DNA from: Chondrus crispus
Taxonomy: Eukaryota; Rhodophyta; Florideophyceae; Gigartinales; Gigartinaceae
Assembly (NCBI RefSeq): GCF_000350225.1
Contig: NW_005178522.1
Coordinates: 1 to 35,035 of the forward strand
Length of the DNA: 35,035 bases
Reading direction: 5' to 3'
Translations under genes and position numbers: made by a program
Part shown: positions 19,657-28,708 of the stretch, in pieces
How the letters are laid out: the number at the start of each line of letters is the position of its first letter
Numbering within the stretch: the stretch's first letter is position 1
The notes under the pieces: model-generated
What the model was told of the DNA's origin: nothing
Databases searched by the model: none
Seen by the model: only the letters and a program-made list of their open reading frames with translations

Positions 19657-22600
19657 CAGACGTGAGGTTCCTGCCGGTGCGTCTCCGGAGGCGTTGGGCG
19701 TAACGAGACACCAACTCCTCCGGAATGTGAGTCCGGGCGGTCCATGTGGGCGTGTCGTAATCCGCCCACTTGATGAGGAACTCGATTGTTCCGTCCTCCA
19801 TGGCTCGATGCCGGAGTAATCGTTCCACGGCATACTGCGTGCCCTCGGTGACCTTGTCGGCAAGGTCGCTTGGGGCTGTCGTACTCGCCCGTGGCGCGCC
19901 CGTCGGTGGTGGCGCGTACACGCAGCGGTCTGCGGAGACGCGCTCGGTGACACCATCACGATCGATCGTGATGGTTCGCCGGTCGTTGGCGAGTACGCGG
20001 TATGGCCCAACGGCGGGCGACGCGAGCTTGTTAGACGTCTTTGCCCCATCGGTGGGGTTCAGGTAGACGTAATTACCTGGCTTGATACGTGCGTTGAACC
20101 GTCTGACGCGCTTATCGAAGTCGCGCTTGTACCGAGCCTGCGTCCGGCGCAGGCTCCCGTACGCCTTCTGGATCGTGTCGTCCAACGTCTTGAGGAACTC
20201 AGCGCGCGCGCTGCCCCTGTCGGACGGGGGCGCGTCACCATCGGCTCTACGTAGAGAGAACTCCGGCGGGGGTCGGCTGAGGACGAGCTCGAAGGGCGTG
20301 GTACTCGTCGTACGATGTACGTGGGAGTTGTACGCGTACGTGAGCGGCCCCACGTACACGTCCCAGTCGTCCTGATGTTCGCCGACGTAATTCCGTAACA
20401 TCGAAGCGATCGTCCGGTTGTATCGCTCGACCTGCCCGTTCGTCTGGGGGTGGTACGCCGAAGTGTACAAGTTCGTCACCCCCAGGACACGGCACGTGCT
20501 GTGGAAGAACTTCGCGTTAAACTGCGGTCCGTTATCCGACAGTAGCGAGCGTGGGACGCCGTATTTAAATACCCACGCGTCGCAGAACGCGACGGCTACC
20601 GTGTACGCGGTTACGGTCCGCAGTGCCACAACTTGAGTCAGCTTGGTGAAACGATCCGTAATTACGAGAAGGAACCGTTTCCCGGCCTTCGTCTTGGGTA
20701 GCGGTCCCAAGATGTCGATGGCGAGGCTCTCAAGCGGCCGTGTTGCCGGAAACAACTTCAAACGGTTGAGGTGTTTCCGCAACTTAACACGGTTCATCGC
20801 GCATGTTCGGCACCCTGGCACCGTAGCTGCGACATCTGCAGCGAGATGGGGCCAGTAGTACTCGCGACGGAGCGCGAAGTACATACGGTTCTGGCCCGGG
20901 TGCCCTGCGATGGTTGGTGTGTGGCAGAGCTGGAGAAGCCGAGCCCGTAGCGTCCGTGGCACCACGACCTGCACGATGTCAGGGTCGAAGGGGTGTCTCC
21001 GTTTGAGCACCCCGTGGTGGTCTTCGAAGAACGCGGAGTCCCGGGACTCTGACTGTCGTGCCAGTACGGTCTGGCAGAAGTCATCCACGCGTTGCTCTTC
21101 CGCTATCTCCTCTAGAGTGAGAGGGGCCGGAAGGTCGTCCTGCGGAGGGGCGACCGTGGAGGCGGGCGCGCCAACTTCGGGTTGTCCGGCGCGCTCGATG
21201 TCGACAGCGTCGAACTCGTCGTTCTCCTCCCAGAACGAGGTGGGTCTTTCAAGAGCGGGGGCCTCGTCGTCGCCCCTCGGCTCGTCGCGCGTACGGACGC
21301 GCGACCCTCTTCGCGATCCGGCTTGGTTCCTTGTTGTCACGAAGACATGGACGGCCTTGTGATCGCAGCTCGCGGTACAGACGTGGTCCGCGAGCTCGTC
21401 CGACATGTCACGGACGGTCGTACCGGCATCGAAGGTGGGAATGTCGTCATCCACCTCGACGACTGGGCGAGGGTCGTCGGTGACTCTTGGCGACACGAGG
21501 CGTGACAGGGCATCGGGCACCTGGTGCACGCGCCCGGGGCGGTACTGGATGGTGAAGTCGTATTCCGCCAACCGCAGTCGCCACCGGGTAAGCCTTCCGG
21601 AGCTCTCCGTGAGGGACATAAGCCATCGGAGGGCATCATGGTCCGTCCGGACGGTGAACTTGGTACCTTCGATGTACGGCCGTAGTGTGCGTACGGCCCA
21701 CACTACGGCAAAGCACTCGCGTTCCGTAGCGCTGTAGTTGCGCTCACTATCGGACAGCGAGTACGACCAATACCCCACGGGGCGCCAGTCGTTGGCGCCT
21801 TCGTGTTCCTGGAGCAACGTACAGCCCAGTTGATAGGCACTAGCATCAGTGTCGATCATGTACGGCCGACCGTACCGCGGCAATGCTAGGATCGGAGGGG
21901 AAATCATCCGCTCCTTCAACGCTTCGAACGCTTGAAGTTGCAGCTCGGTCGGATCGTCGAAGTTAGGGTCCGCGTCCTTGCGCGTCATGTCCGTTAATGG
22001 GCGCGCAATTTTCGCGAACCCCTTCACGAAGCGGCGGTAGACGTTGCACGCTCCGAGGTACGAGCGCACCTGCGTCAACGTCCTCGGAAACGTGAACGTC
22101 TTGAAGGCGTCCGCCGCCGCTTCGGCGACGCTCAGCTTACCTGGGGAAATGACGTGCCCCAAGTAATGCACCTTCGGTTGGAAGAAGCTACACTTCTTGA
22201 GCTTGAGGGAGATTCCGGCGCTCCTCAACAAGCTCAAGACAGTGTCGAGATGCTTCGCGTGTTCTCCGTGCGTACGGGAGAACACGATGACATCATCCAG
22301 GTAGACGAGGCATATCTGCCATCGGACGCCAGATAGGATGATGTCGAGGGCACGTTGGAAGGTGGCCGGTGCCCCTTTTAGCCCGAACGGCATACGCAAA
22401 TGGCGAAACGTTCCCATATGCGTAGTGAACGTGGTCTTGTCCCGGTCTTCCGGAGCGACGGGGATCTGCCAATAACCGGAATTGCAGTCCAACGTCGTGA
22501 AGACGGCTGCATCTCCGAGCGAATCGATGCAGTCGTCCATCCGTGGCAGCGGATACGAATCCGCTGCAGTCTTCGCGTTGAGACGCCGGTAGTCCACGCA

Positions 22601-23776
22601 GAACCGAAGAGAGCCGTCTTTCTTCGGTACGAGCACCACGGGAGACGCCCACTCGGTGCTCGCGGGTTCGATTACCCCTGCGTTCAACATTTTGTCGACT
22701 TCCTTGGCGACCATCTCACGCATAGCCGGCCCCTTTCGGTAGGGCATTGAACGTATCGGATTCGTACCCGGTTCGAGGGGAATGCGGTGTTCGGTCGCTC
22801 GGATCGTTCCGAGCGCCCCGCTCCACAGACTCGAGTGCTTACGGAGCATCTCGAGCACGTGGCCCCGGAACTTGTCACTATCGACGTATGACAAGTCGAT
22901 TTCTCTTTCCCAATCCTCGGGCGGATTTTCGGGATCCTTTTTAGAGGCGGGCGCAGTGCCCCCTTCCGGCGGCGGGCACTTCACCAGTCGGCCGTCCGTA
23001 CTGGCTCCTCTCTCCTCAACGGTTGCCCCCTGGGCGGAGCCTGGTCGACCAGCTCCTGCCGTTCCGACTTGATCGGTCAAGTCGGTGAGGTGTAGCGCGT
23101 GCGCGATCCCCTCGGCGACGCGGCGTTCAGGCGTCAGGATTGCGAGGGGGTTGCGTTTAGCGTATCCCACGATGGTGTGTTTCGGAAGCCGCCTTTCCCG
23201 TCGCGAAAAGTTCGCGACGATGACGTCGAAGGTCTGGTTCGGCAGGACCTCGGCGACGCCGTTCGTCAGCCTCACTCCATGTCGGTGTTGGAGTGATGGC
23301 TTCGGCTCCATAAACACGAGGCCCCTCCCCGCCGTGGTGACGCGCACACGGGCCTGCGACCTCGCGGGAATGGTAACCCAGCGGGCGATTCGGATCGCCT
23401 GCGGGGCTTTGTCGCGTGCGTCAGCCCGGCTTGTCTGACGTCCGTGCCGCCTGGTTGGGGGAGTCGGCTCCCCCTTCCCGTCGACGATGGCAACGGAGCC
23501 ACCTTGGCGGAGCTCCAACCGTTGAGCTTCGATGTCGATACTTCGTACGTGTGTATCGATGAAGGCCGTACCAAGGAGGACCGGCACGGCGAGCTGGTCC
23601 GCCACGACGAACGGAATTCGGAACGTCGTGTTCCTCAACCGCACGGCCAGGCGTACGACGGCCGAGAGCTTAAGCGGGTTGCTATTCGCGCCTGCCAATC
23701 GGGGCAGTGGCGCGCCGCGGATGACGTACCGCGACCAATCGGGAGGAAGGTCCGCCTTCCTCACCAGATTGTACCC
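19631..23776 (-). CDS. pol: Pol: protease end, reverse transcriptase, RNase H, integrase, chromodomain
   Basis: Open from just after an in-frame TGA (23777-23779) to the stop at 19631. Positions are counted from codon 23764. Protease C-terminal part with VLLGTAFID; reverse transcriptase with KDGSLRFCVDYRRLN, TTLDCNSGYWQIP and the catalytic YLDD (488-491); RNase H with D638 in a TDAS context, ATERE and TDHDAL. Integrase has a HHCC finger (last pair C985, C988) and D1017, D1077, E1113, giving the DD35E spacing, then a GPF/Y-like region. A chromodomain-like segment lies at about 1308-1360 (LIKWADYDTPTW). It would copy and integrate the element and may steer insertion to marked chromatin. It is made as part of a Gag-Pol fusion. 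All catalytic residues after the TGA are present. Confidence 0.92.
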   Translation of the reverse strand, partial: GYNLVRKADLPPDWSRYVIRGAPLPRLAGANSNPLKLSAVVRLAVRLRNTTFRIPFVVADQLAVPVLLGTAFIDTHVRSIDIEAQRLELRQGGSVAIVDGKGEPTPPTRRHGRQTSRADARDKAPQAIRIARWVTIPARSQARVRVTTAGRGLVFMEPKPSLQHRHGVRLTNGVAEVLPNQTFDVIVANFSRRERRLPKHTIVGYAKRNPLAILTPERRVAEGIAHALHLTDLTDQVGTAGAGRPGSAQGATVEERGASTDGRLVKCPPPEGGTAPASKKDPENPPEDWEREIDLSYVDSDKFRGHVLEMLRKHSSLWSGALGTIRATEHRIPLEPGTNPIRSMPYRKGPAMREMVAKEVDKMLNAGVIEPASTEWASPVVLVPKKDGSLRFCVDYRRLNAKTAADSYPLPRMDDCIDSLGDAAVFTTLDCNSGYWQIPVAPEDRDKTTFTTHMGTFRHLRMPFGLKGAPATFQRALDIILSGVRWQICLVYLDDVIVFSRTHGEHAKHLDTVLSLLRSAGISLKLKKCSFFQPKVHYLGHVISPGKLSVAEAAADAFKTFTFPRTLTQVRSYLGACNVYRRFVKGFAKIARPLTDMTRKDADPNFDDPTELQLQAFEALKERMISPPILALPRYGRPYMIDTDASAYQLGCTLLQEHEGANDWRPVGYWSYSLSDSERNYSATERECFAVVWAVRTLRPYIEGTKFTVRTDHDALRWLMSLTESSGRLTRWRLRLAEYDFTIQYRPGRVHQVPDALSRLVSPRVTDDPRPVVEVDDDIPTFDAGTTVRDMSDELADHVCTASCDHKAVHVFVTTRNQAGSRRGSRVRTRDEPRGDDEAPALERPTSFWEENDEFDAVDIERAGQPEVGAPASTVAPPQDDLPAPLTLEEIAEEQRVDDFCQTVLARQSESRDSAFFEDHHGVLKRRHPFDPDIVQVVVPRTLRARLLQLCHTPTIAGHPGQNRMYFALRREYYWPHLAADVAATVPGCRTCAMNRVKLRKHLNRLKLFPATRPLESLAIDILGPLPKTKAGKRFLLVITDRFTKLTQVVALRTVTAYTVAVAFCDAWVFKYGVPRSLLSDNGPQFNAKFFHSTCRVLGVTNLYTSAYHPQTNGQVERYNRTIASMLRNYVGEHQDDWDVYVGPLTYAYNSHVHRTTSTTPFELVLSRPPPEFSLRRADGDAPPSDRGSARAEFLKTLDDTIQKAYGSLRRTQARYKRDFDKRVRRFNARIKPGNYVYLNPTDGAKTSNKLASPAVGPYRVLANDRRTITIDRDGVTERVSADRCVYAPPPTGAPRASTTAPSDLADKVTEGTQYAVERLLRHRAMEDGTIEFLIKWADYDTPTWTARTHIPEELVSRYAQRLRRRTGRNLTSDVNADVHA

Positions 23777-24342
23777 TCAGCACGTATCAACGGCGATCGT
23801 GCGGGGCTTGAAGGCATTTCCCTCCGTAGCTATCGAGCCGAGGACGTTGTAAATCTTCGACGTCATAAGGCAAATGACGCCGTCGACCACCTTCGGCGCG
23901 CCCGGCTCGGCGAGATCGTTCCGCCGGGGCCGCCGGCGCCGGTTCCGACTTCTCTTCCGCGTCCTTCGGCCTTGGTCACGGGGCGCCCTTCGGTCGGCCG
24001 CGTCCCCGCGACAAGTCGCGTTCGTACGCGGCTTGAATTCTTCTGGCGGCCCCGGGTCCCCCTGGGTCGGGCCGCTGGCGCGTTCGATGCGCTTCTTGTT
24101 AGGCACTTGGCTCACGGTTGCCACAATGCCTTCCTCCATGTGCGCCGGGCTCACGGTTGCCTCAGCGTCTTCGTCCTTTCGCACCGAGCTTACGGGTGTC
24201 TCGGTGCGCTTGTGCAGGGTTGAGGGGAATAATATCGGTAAACATTCCCCTCCCCCGCCGGGGACAAATAGGGGCGGGTCAAGGTTGGTTTGACAAGACG
24301 GTTCACGCGACCGCGGGAACGTAACCGTCTTTACCGGTTTTT
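23777..24342 (-). CDS. Start of the pro-pol frame, ends in TGA within the protease motif
   Basis: This is the -1 frame relative to gag and the same frame as pol. It opens at the putative slippage site beside the gag stop and runs through a basic linker (RRTRKRSRNRRRRPRR) to the protease active-site region AVDTC, where a TGA interrupts, and then continues GYNLV. Retroelement aspartic proteases carry a D-T/S-G-like motif here. The stop lies inside that motif, so it looks like a disabling mutation rather than the kind of gag-pol readthrough stop that precedes protease in some retroviruses. Suppression of UGA cannot be excluded. Confidence 0.65.
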
Positions 24343-24343
24343 C
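24296..24343 (-). promoter_or_regulatory. Putative -1 ribosomal frameshift signal between gag and pol
   Basis: On the element strand the heptamer G AAA AAC (24343-24337, spaced in the gag frame) is followed by a 6-base spacer that contains the gag stop TAA. Then comes a stem of AGACGGTTACG (24330-24320) pairing with 24307-24296, with one bulged base at 24304. Heptamer, 5-9-base spacer and stem-loop are the standard -1 layout. The heptamer is near-canonical (the first base is G rather than A). Confidence 0.55.
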
Positions 24344-26892
24344 GAACTACCCGAGCTGTCAGTGCTATTCGCTTGGCTATCGTTAGCTAGCGCGTCGACG
24401 GGCCCTTGGCCGCGCGGATGGGGACGGTTTCCCCACCCCGACTGGCCATCTTCTACGAAGTAATCGGATACTTCGTGGCCTTGGATTGCAACGTCCGGCC
24501 GTTGCAATATTCGAGGGGCGGAGAGAACGGGCTCCCCTCCGCCTCCTTCCGTGGGCTGGGGGTGCGTCTCACCAGCCCAGTCTTGGAGGTACATGATGGC
24601 GTTCTGTACCCCTTGGGGCAACGGGGGTCGGCCCCGGTCGCCTCGCCCATCTCGACGGGGATATCGCGTATCCATCCGACGAGGGTCACGTCGATCCCTT
24701 TGATCGGTCCCCGGGTATCGGTACCCGCCTTCACGAGGGGCAAAACGGACGCCCCTACCCGATCGGCTCGGGTCACCTCGACGCGGGCCTCGGTCTGCCC
24801 GCGTAGACTGCTGGATGAGATTGCGCATTCCGGGGCGCGTCTCCATCTGATAGCGGTAGTTCCTGTACGCCGTGAACTGACGTTGTTCAGGCGACAGGAA
24901 CGGGCACGCGTACATGGCGTGGCCGTACGTCCGGCACAGCCAACAAATGTACGCGCTGCCATCGGTCGACGCGAAAGTCGCCGCGTGGCGTGCCTCCTCA
25001 TCGGTGAGTCGAGGCACGTTAGGCAGCCCGCGGTCTCCTTCTCGACGGGAGATATCCAGCTCGGCCATGTTGTGGTTCGGACCACCCATGGCCCTCGGCG
25101 TGTGTGCGAACGCCGTTGCGAAGCTTCCGGTCGAACCGGTGGAAGCTGGCGTAGGGGGTCGGCCTCCTGCCCGGTCGAAGCCTTGCGTGATGAGGACAGG
25201 GTCGGCCTGCCACTCATCTTCTCCAATGTGGAGGGTGGTCGCCGGCGAACTCGTTCCGTGCGACCTTGGAGTTCGGACTCCCTTCGCTGCCGGCTTTGGG
25301 TCCGGCAGCGGCAACCCGCGACGGGCGCGGTAGGTTGTACCCTCGGCCGTTGCGATACGGCGAATCGTTGAGAGTTCGGTCTTCTGTTGTCCGGGCAACC
25401 TTTGCATCGTCTCTGCCACTGCGGCCCGGGTCGCAGTGGACAACCCGCGCACGAAGTAGTGCGCGAGGGCTTGTTCTGAGAACACGGCCGTGCATCGGAA
25501 CGCGGCGGATTCCAGCCGGTCCGCGAACGTGTTCTCGGTTTCGTGAGGAAGCTGTCGCGCCGACGCGACAGCGTCAAACGCTTCCCCCAACACGTCGTCG
25601 GTTAGGTAGCGTTTGATAAATTGGTTGACGAGGCCAGGCCAGCTCGTGTCGTCGTGGAGCTGGCCGGCGCGGAGGCCGCGCATGGTGTAACTCGTATACA
25701 ACCGCTCCGCGTCCCGCTCGAGGAAGTGAGCGAAGACACGGATTGCCACACCTTCGGTCAGGTGCTGGGCATTGAAGGTTATCCGGATATCCTTCAGAAA
25801 CGGGAGCAACTGAATCGCGTCAGTACCGTCGAAGCTCTTCATCGTGGGACGGAGCCCACGGCAGCGTTGGACGTACTTCGCGATCCGTCCCGCGTCACCC
25901 GAGGTAACGAGCCTCGAGGTGTTGTCCAACCGATACATGCGGTAGTTCGAGACGGCGCTGAACTCCTGTATCATGGTGTGGACGGGCTCGAGCCCGGGTT
26001 CGGCGGGGCCCAACGTTCCGAACGGCGTGACGGGCAACGTTCGGACGTCGACGGGGCCGGGATGCGCGGTAAGATCCGCTGGCTGGTAGCCGCCCCAGCG
26101 AGGATCGAAGGGGAGAATCGGTTCCTCTGATCCGCGGGCGACTCCTCCACGGCCACGGTCGGGTTCGTCCGGTACCCGTCGGGACTGCCGCATGCTTCCG
26201 GATGCATACGGCAGGGCTTGAGTCTCGGACGCGAAGTTCGCGTCCGCTGTCGGCTTGATGTCCTCCGCCCTCCGACTGGTGACGGCTCCAGTCGGGGGCC
26301 ACTCCTGTGCTCCGGATGCGCCCGGAGGAACAGTGGCACCGGGCCCACTCGAGGGGGCTCCGGGCGGCCTCTCGGCCGAGGTCTGTTCCATCTCACGGGC
26401 ACGGCGGCGCGTTGAGTTGAGCTCCGCCGCCATGTGCGCGAACGCTCCCATATGTTCGGCTGATGGGAAGGGTTGCGGGTCGCGTCGGACCCCGGAGTTT
26501 GCACTCGCGGGTCGACCCGCAACGTCCATGGCGGGGGAATCGATGCGCGCCTCTTCGACCAGTACCAAACGGGACTGTAGCTGGTCGACGAGAGCGCGCA
26601 GGTTCTCCAAGGACTGAGTTACGCGCTCAAACCTTCCTTCGCGAAGGGAGCGCAACTCATCCATACAGCGGGCGTAGACGCTGTCGGAGACGTCGATACG
26701 GAGGGATGTTCGGACATCTTCGATATACTCCGCGATGCGATCGTACATCGCGCGAGCGCGTCCTTCGGAGAAGTCGGGCGACGGTTCGCGGTCTCGGAGA
26801 CCAGCGTCGCCGTCGCCGACTCGGACGCGGAGCGCGGCCTCTCGCACATCGGCGGGCTCCGAGCGAATCGAGGTGGGATATTCGTCACTCAT
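24331..26892 (-). CDS. gag: Gag polyprotein of retrotransposon 1
   Basis: An 853-codon frame starting 77 bases inside the 5' LTR. The N-terminus has a heptad-like, charged stretch (about 55-115), followed by a long Pro/Gly/Ser-rich region. The capsid-like retrotransposon gag domain starts near residue 351 (MKSFDGTD) and includes the helical stretch with HFLERDAERLY and FADRLESAAF. A CCHC zinc knuckle begins at C650 in exact C-x2-C-x4-H-x4-C spacing (CWLCRTYGHAMYAC) for RNA binding. The tail is rich in Arg/Gly and acidic residues. It would form the virus-like particle in the cytoplasm. The frame is complete, with no breaks seen. Confidence 0.9.
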   Translation of the reverse strand: MSDEYPTSIRSEPADVREAALRVRVGDGDAGLRDREPSPDFSEGRARAMYDRIAEYIEDVRTSLRIDVSDSVYARCMDELRSLREGRFERVTQSLENLRALVDQLQSRLVLVEEARIDSPAMDVAGRPASANSGVRRDPQPFPSAEHMGAFAHMAAELNSTRRRAREMEQTSAERPPGAPSSGPGATVPPGASGAQEWPPTGAVTSRRAEDIKPTADANFASETQALPYASGSMRQSRRVPDEPDRGRGGVARGSEEPILPFDPRWGGYQPADLTAHPGPVDVRTLPVTPFGTLGPAEPGLEPVHTMIQEFSAVSNYRMYRLDNTSRLVTSGDAGRIAKYVQRCRGLRPTMKSFDGTDAIQLLPFLKDIRITFNAQHLTEGVAIRVFAHFLERDAERLYTSYTMRGLRAGQLHDDTSWPGLVNQFIKRYLTDDVLGEAFDAVASARQLPHETENTFADRLESAAFRCTAVFSEQALAHYFVRGLSTATRAAVAETMQRLPGQQKTELSTIRRIATAEGTTYRARRGLPLPDPKPAAKGVRTPRSHGTSSPATTLHIGEDEWQADPVLITQGFDRAGGRPPTPASTGSTGSFATAFAHTPRAMGGPNHNMAELDISRREGDRGLPNVPRLTDEEARHAATFASTDGSAYICWLCRTYGHAMYACPFLSPEQRQFTAYRNYRYQMETRPGMRNLIQQSTRADRGPRRGDPSRSGRGVRFAPREGGYRYPGTDQRDRRDPRRMDTRYPRRDGRGDRGRPPLPQGVQNAIMYLQDWAGETHPQPTEGGGGEPVLSAPRILQRPDVAIQGHEVSDYFVEDGQSGWGNRPHPRGQGPVDALANDSQANSTDSSGSSKNR

Positions 26893-26955
26893 CTCGACGC
26901 GTACGGACGCGGAGGTAAACGATAGTCTTCTCGGTTCGATCTTGAGAGTCTTCTA

Positions 26956-26968
26956 GGTCGGGAGACCA
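26956..26968 (-). promoter_or_regulatory. Primer binding site (PBS)
   Basis: One base inside the 5' LTR the element strand reads TGGTCTCCCGACC. The TGG matches a tRNA CCA end, so this is the expected minus-strand primer site. The plus strand (CTAGGTCGGGAGACCA) reads like a tRNA T-stem and acceptor end. It is not the usual initiator-Met PBS; the tRNA is not identified. Confidence 0.6.
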
Positions 26969-26969
26969 C

Positions 26970-27562
26970 TGTAGTATAATCACCCCCAACGACGAGGGGG
27001 GTGAGTACTGACAGTTCGGAAAGACCCCGATCGGCGGGAAGACAGAAGCACGGCCCACCCACGGTACCGAGCACGGGCTCGAGGTAGCGGTGGTAGAGCG
27101 GGATCGGGGAGGACGCGCGCACGCGCGAGCGGTTCTACGCCTCGACGCCCCGGAGCGGTACTGGGTGACGATCCAGTACCGACGGGCGGAGGCGGAGCCG
27201 GCTCGTGGGCGTGCTACGCGCGTCCTCAACCCGCGCGCGGTGCGACTCCTAGGTAAAACGGACGGAAGTACCTAAAAGTAAGCGGGCGGACCAAGGTGGA
27301 GGATCCTTGACAAGTCCGTGCTTGTCGTCCTCCACCGCCGGCGGTCCGCTCATATTTAATGTACATTGTAGTCTATCATAACTCTACAGTAGTGCCGGTC
27401 TACCGACACTGTAACGCTGTCAGCCGGCGGGGCTGACAGTCCACGTGTAGTACGCGTCCCGTACACGTGGACTACACGTGTGTGCGCGCATGGCTGTAAG
27501 GCTCGTTGCCTTACTGTCCCTGATCCAATTCTAATCTAATTTCCGTTTGGGGTTATACCACA
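26970..27562 (-). repeat. 5' LTR (element sense) of retrotransposon 1
   Basis: 593 bp, TGTAG to CCACA. It nearly matches the other LTR over the first ~390 bp, with about eight differences by eye, then diverges strongly. A hairpin with perfect 9-bp arms CTGTCAGCC lies at 27417-27439. ATATTTAAT near 27352-27360 could be a TATA-like element on the element strand (ATTAAATAT). Confidence 0.9.
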
Positions 27563-28676
27563 AAGACGAGTTCTGAAAGAGTACTGTGCTCTGAAAGGTG
27601 CCCCAGATCCACATCGCGTCACCCCAGAGAGCTCAAAACTCATTCTCAATCTTCTCGCAGATTACTGTAAGTTTGGAACTGCTGATGCTCTCAAGAATGA
27701 CAGCATGGGAGCTCTGGCGCAGGGACTTCGACATGTCTATTGCAAACACGGCCACACCAAAACGTGGCAGGTTGACGAGTCTGCCGGTAAGGCAAGCCGC
27801 AACCCGCTGATTGGAAACCCTGATTTGCAGGCGCTGCGAAAGGCCCATCGCGTTCATTTGGCTCATCTAGGATTCGATACGTTACGCTCCCGGCCAATCA
27901 CAGCAGCCAATGTCTGTGATTTGGTCGAAAAGTTTTGGTACGGGAGAGAAAAAGTAACCGCAGCACCTCACGTGCTCCTACATGCCATCCTCGTTGTCGG
28001 GTTGAATTTGGGACTCAGATATGATGAAATTAAGAAGTTGAAAGTCGAAAACGTCTCTGTTGGGTCCGGTGGCTGCACGTTGACGTTGCTTGAATCAATT
28101 AAGAATTCAACTGTGCATAGAACGTACCAGCTTCGCGATTGGTTCGGGAACTCTGCCTTGCGGTTCTCATACTTTATGGATCCATTCTTAGCATTGTACT
28201 CGTGGCTGACACTTCGTGGAAGTAGCCCAGGGCCTTTATTTTGTGATGTGAATGAGACAAGAAGTGGTTGGGTCACTGACACCAAAGCACCGTGGAGTTC
28301 TAAGAAATTCACCGAGTTCTTCCGAGGTCGCTTGTCATCAATTGGTGTCGGATCGGGTGATCTGGGTATGTACTCCGGACATTCAATCAAAAGAGGTTCA
28401 GTGCAGCTGTATCGAGCTCTAGGGCTTCGCGATGAAGCAATTATGGAAATAATTCAGATGAGTGGATATCAAGCGTATGCCAACTATTGCGCATCCTACA
28501 ACGACTGTGCTCCGCCAGAGCTTCCTCGCTTTAATTCAGTCCAGGAGTATGTACGTCATGCTGAAACTATTTGCCACGAATCTGAGCAGATATATGGGAA
28601 GAAGGACTTTGCAAAGTTTCTTGAGCACGTCCATACTGGTCTCAGTTCAAACGATGTGGACAAAAATTTCAGTTAG
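27563..28676 (+). pseudogene. 3' half of the Myb-YR gene: tyrosine recombinase domain
   Basis: Open frame from the LTR border to TAG at 28674-28676; an internal ATG at 27705 gives 323 residues but is unlikely to be the true start. Counted from it: helical core-binding region, then the YR catalytic domain with R105 (GLRYDE), H226-S-I-K-R230, and a Tyr-rich end (GYQAYANYCASY, 254-265) where the nucleophile, perhaps Y261 or Y265, must lie. The usual His/Trp before it seems replaced by Tyr. The layout fits Crypton-like or other eukaryotic YR proteins, which cut DNA through a Tyr-DNA bond. Codons upstream of 27705 remain open to the LTR edge and match the phase of the 5' half at 12210. As an isolated fragment it may be inactive. 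Confidence 0.7.
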
Positions 28677-28702
28677 TCTAGTGAAATGTTTTCGTCGAGT
28701 AC

Positions 28703-28708
28703 AATAAA
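28703..28708 (+). terminator. AATAAA polyadenylation signal
   Basis: AATAAA begins 27 bases after the YR stop codon and would serve that transcript. Confidence 0.45.

Larger units (their letters stand above)
12211..27562 (-). mobile_element. Ty3/gypsy chromovirus-type LTR retrotransposon with antisense-ORF module
   Basis: A 15,352-bp element bounded by related LTRs that begin TG and end CA. Sense is the minus strand: 5' LTR 26970-27562, PBS 26956-26968, gag, pol, extra module about 12835-19630, PPT 12835-12846, 3' LTR 12211-12834. The order protease, RT, RNase H, integrase, with a C-terminal chromodomain, marks a chromovirus-like Ty3/gypsy element. It sits inside the Myb-YR gene. The outer flanks (GAACG on the left, AAGAC on the right) are not a target-site duplication. 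It is unlikely to be autonomous now, because pol carries an in-frame TGA. Tat-lineage plant elements (Grande, Ogre, Retand) are known to have antisense ORFs and tandem repeats at the same place; kinship with them is not shown. Confidence 0.9.

Noticed and set aside
12206..27567. Target-site duplication of element 1
   Set aside because: GAACG before and AAGAC after the element do not match, and shifting the border by a few bases does not help because the TG and CA ends are clear.
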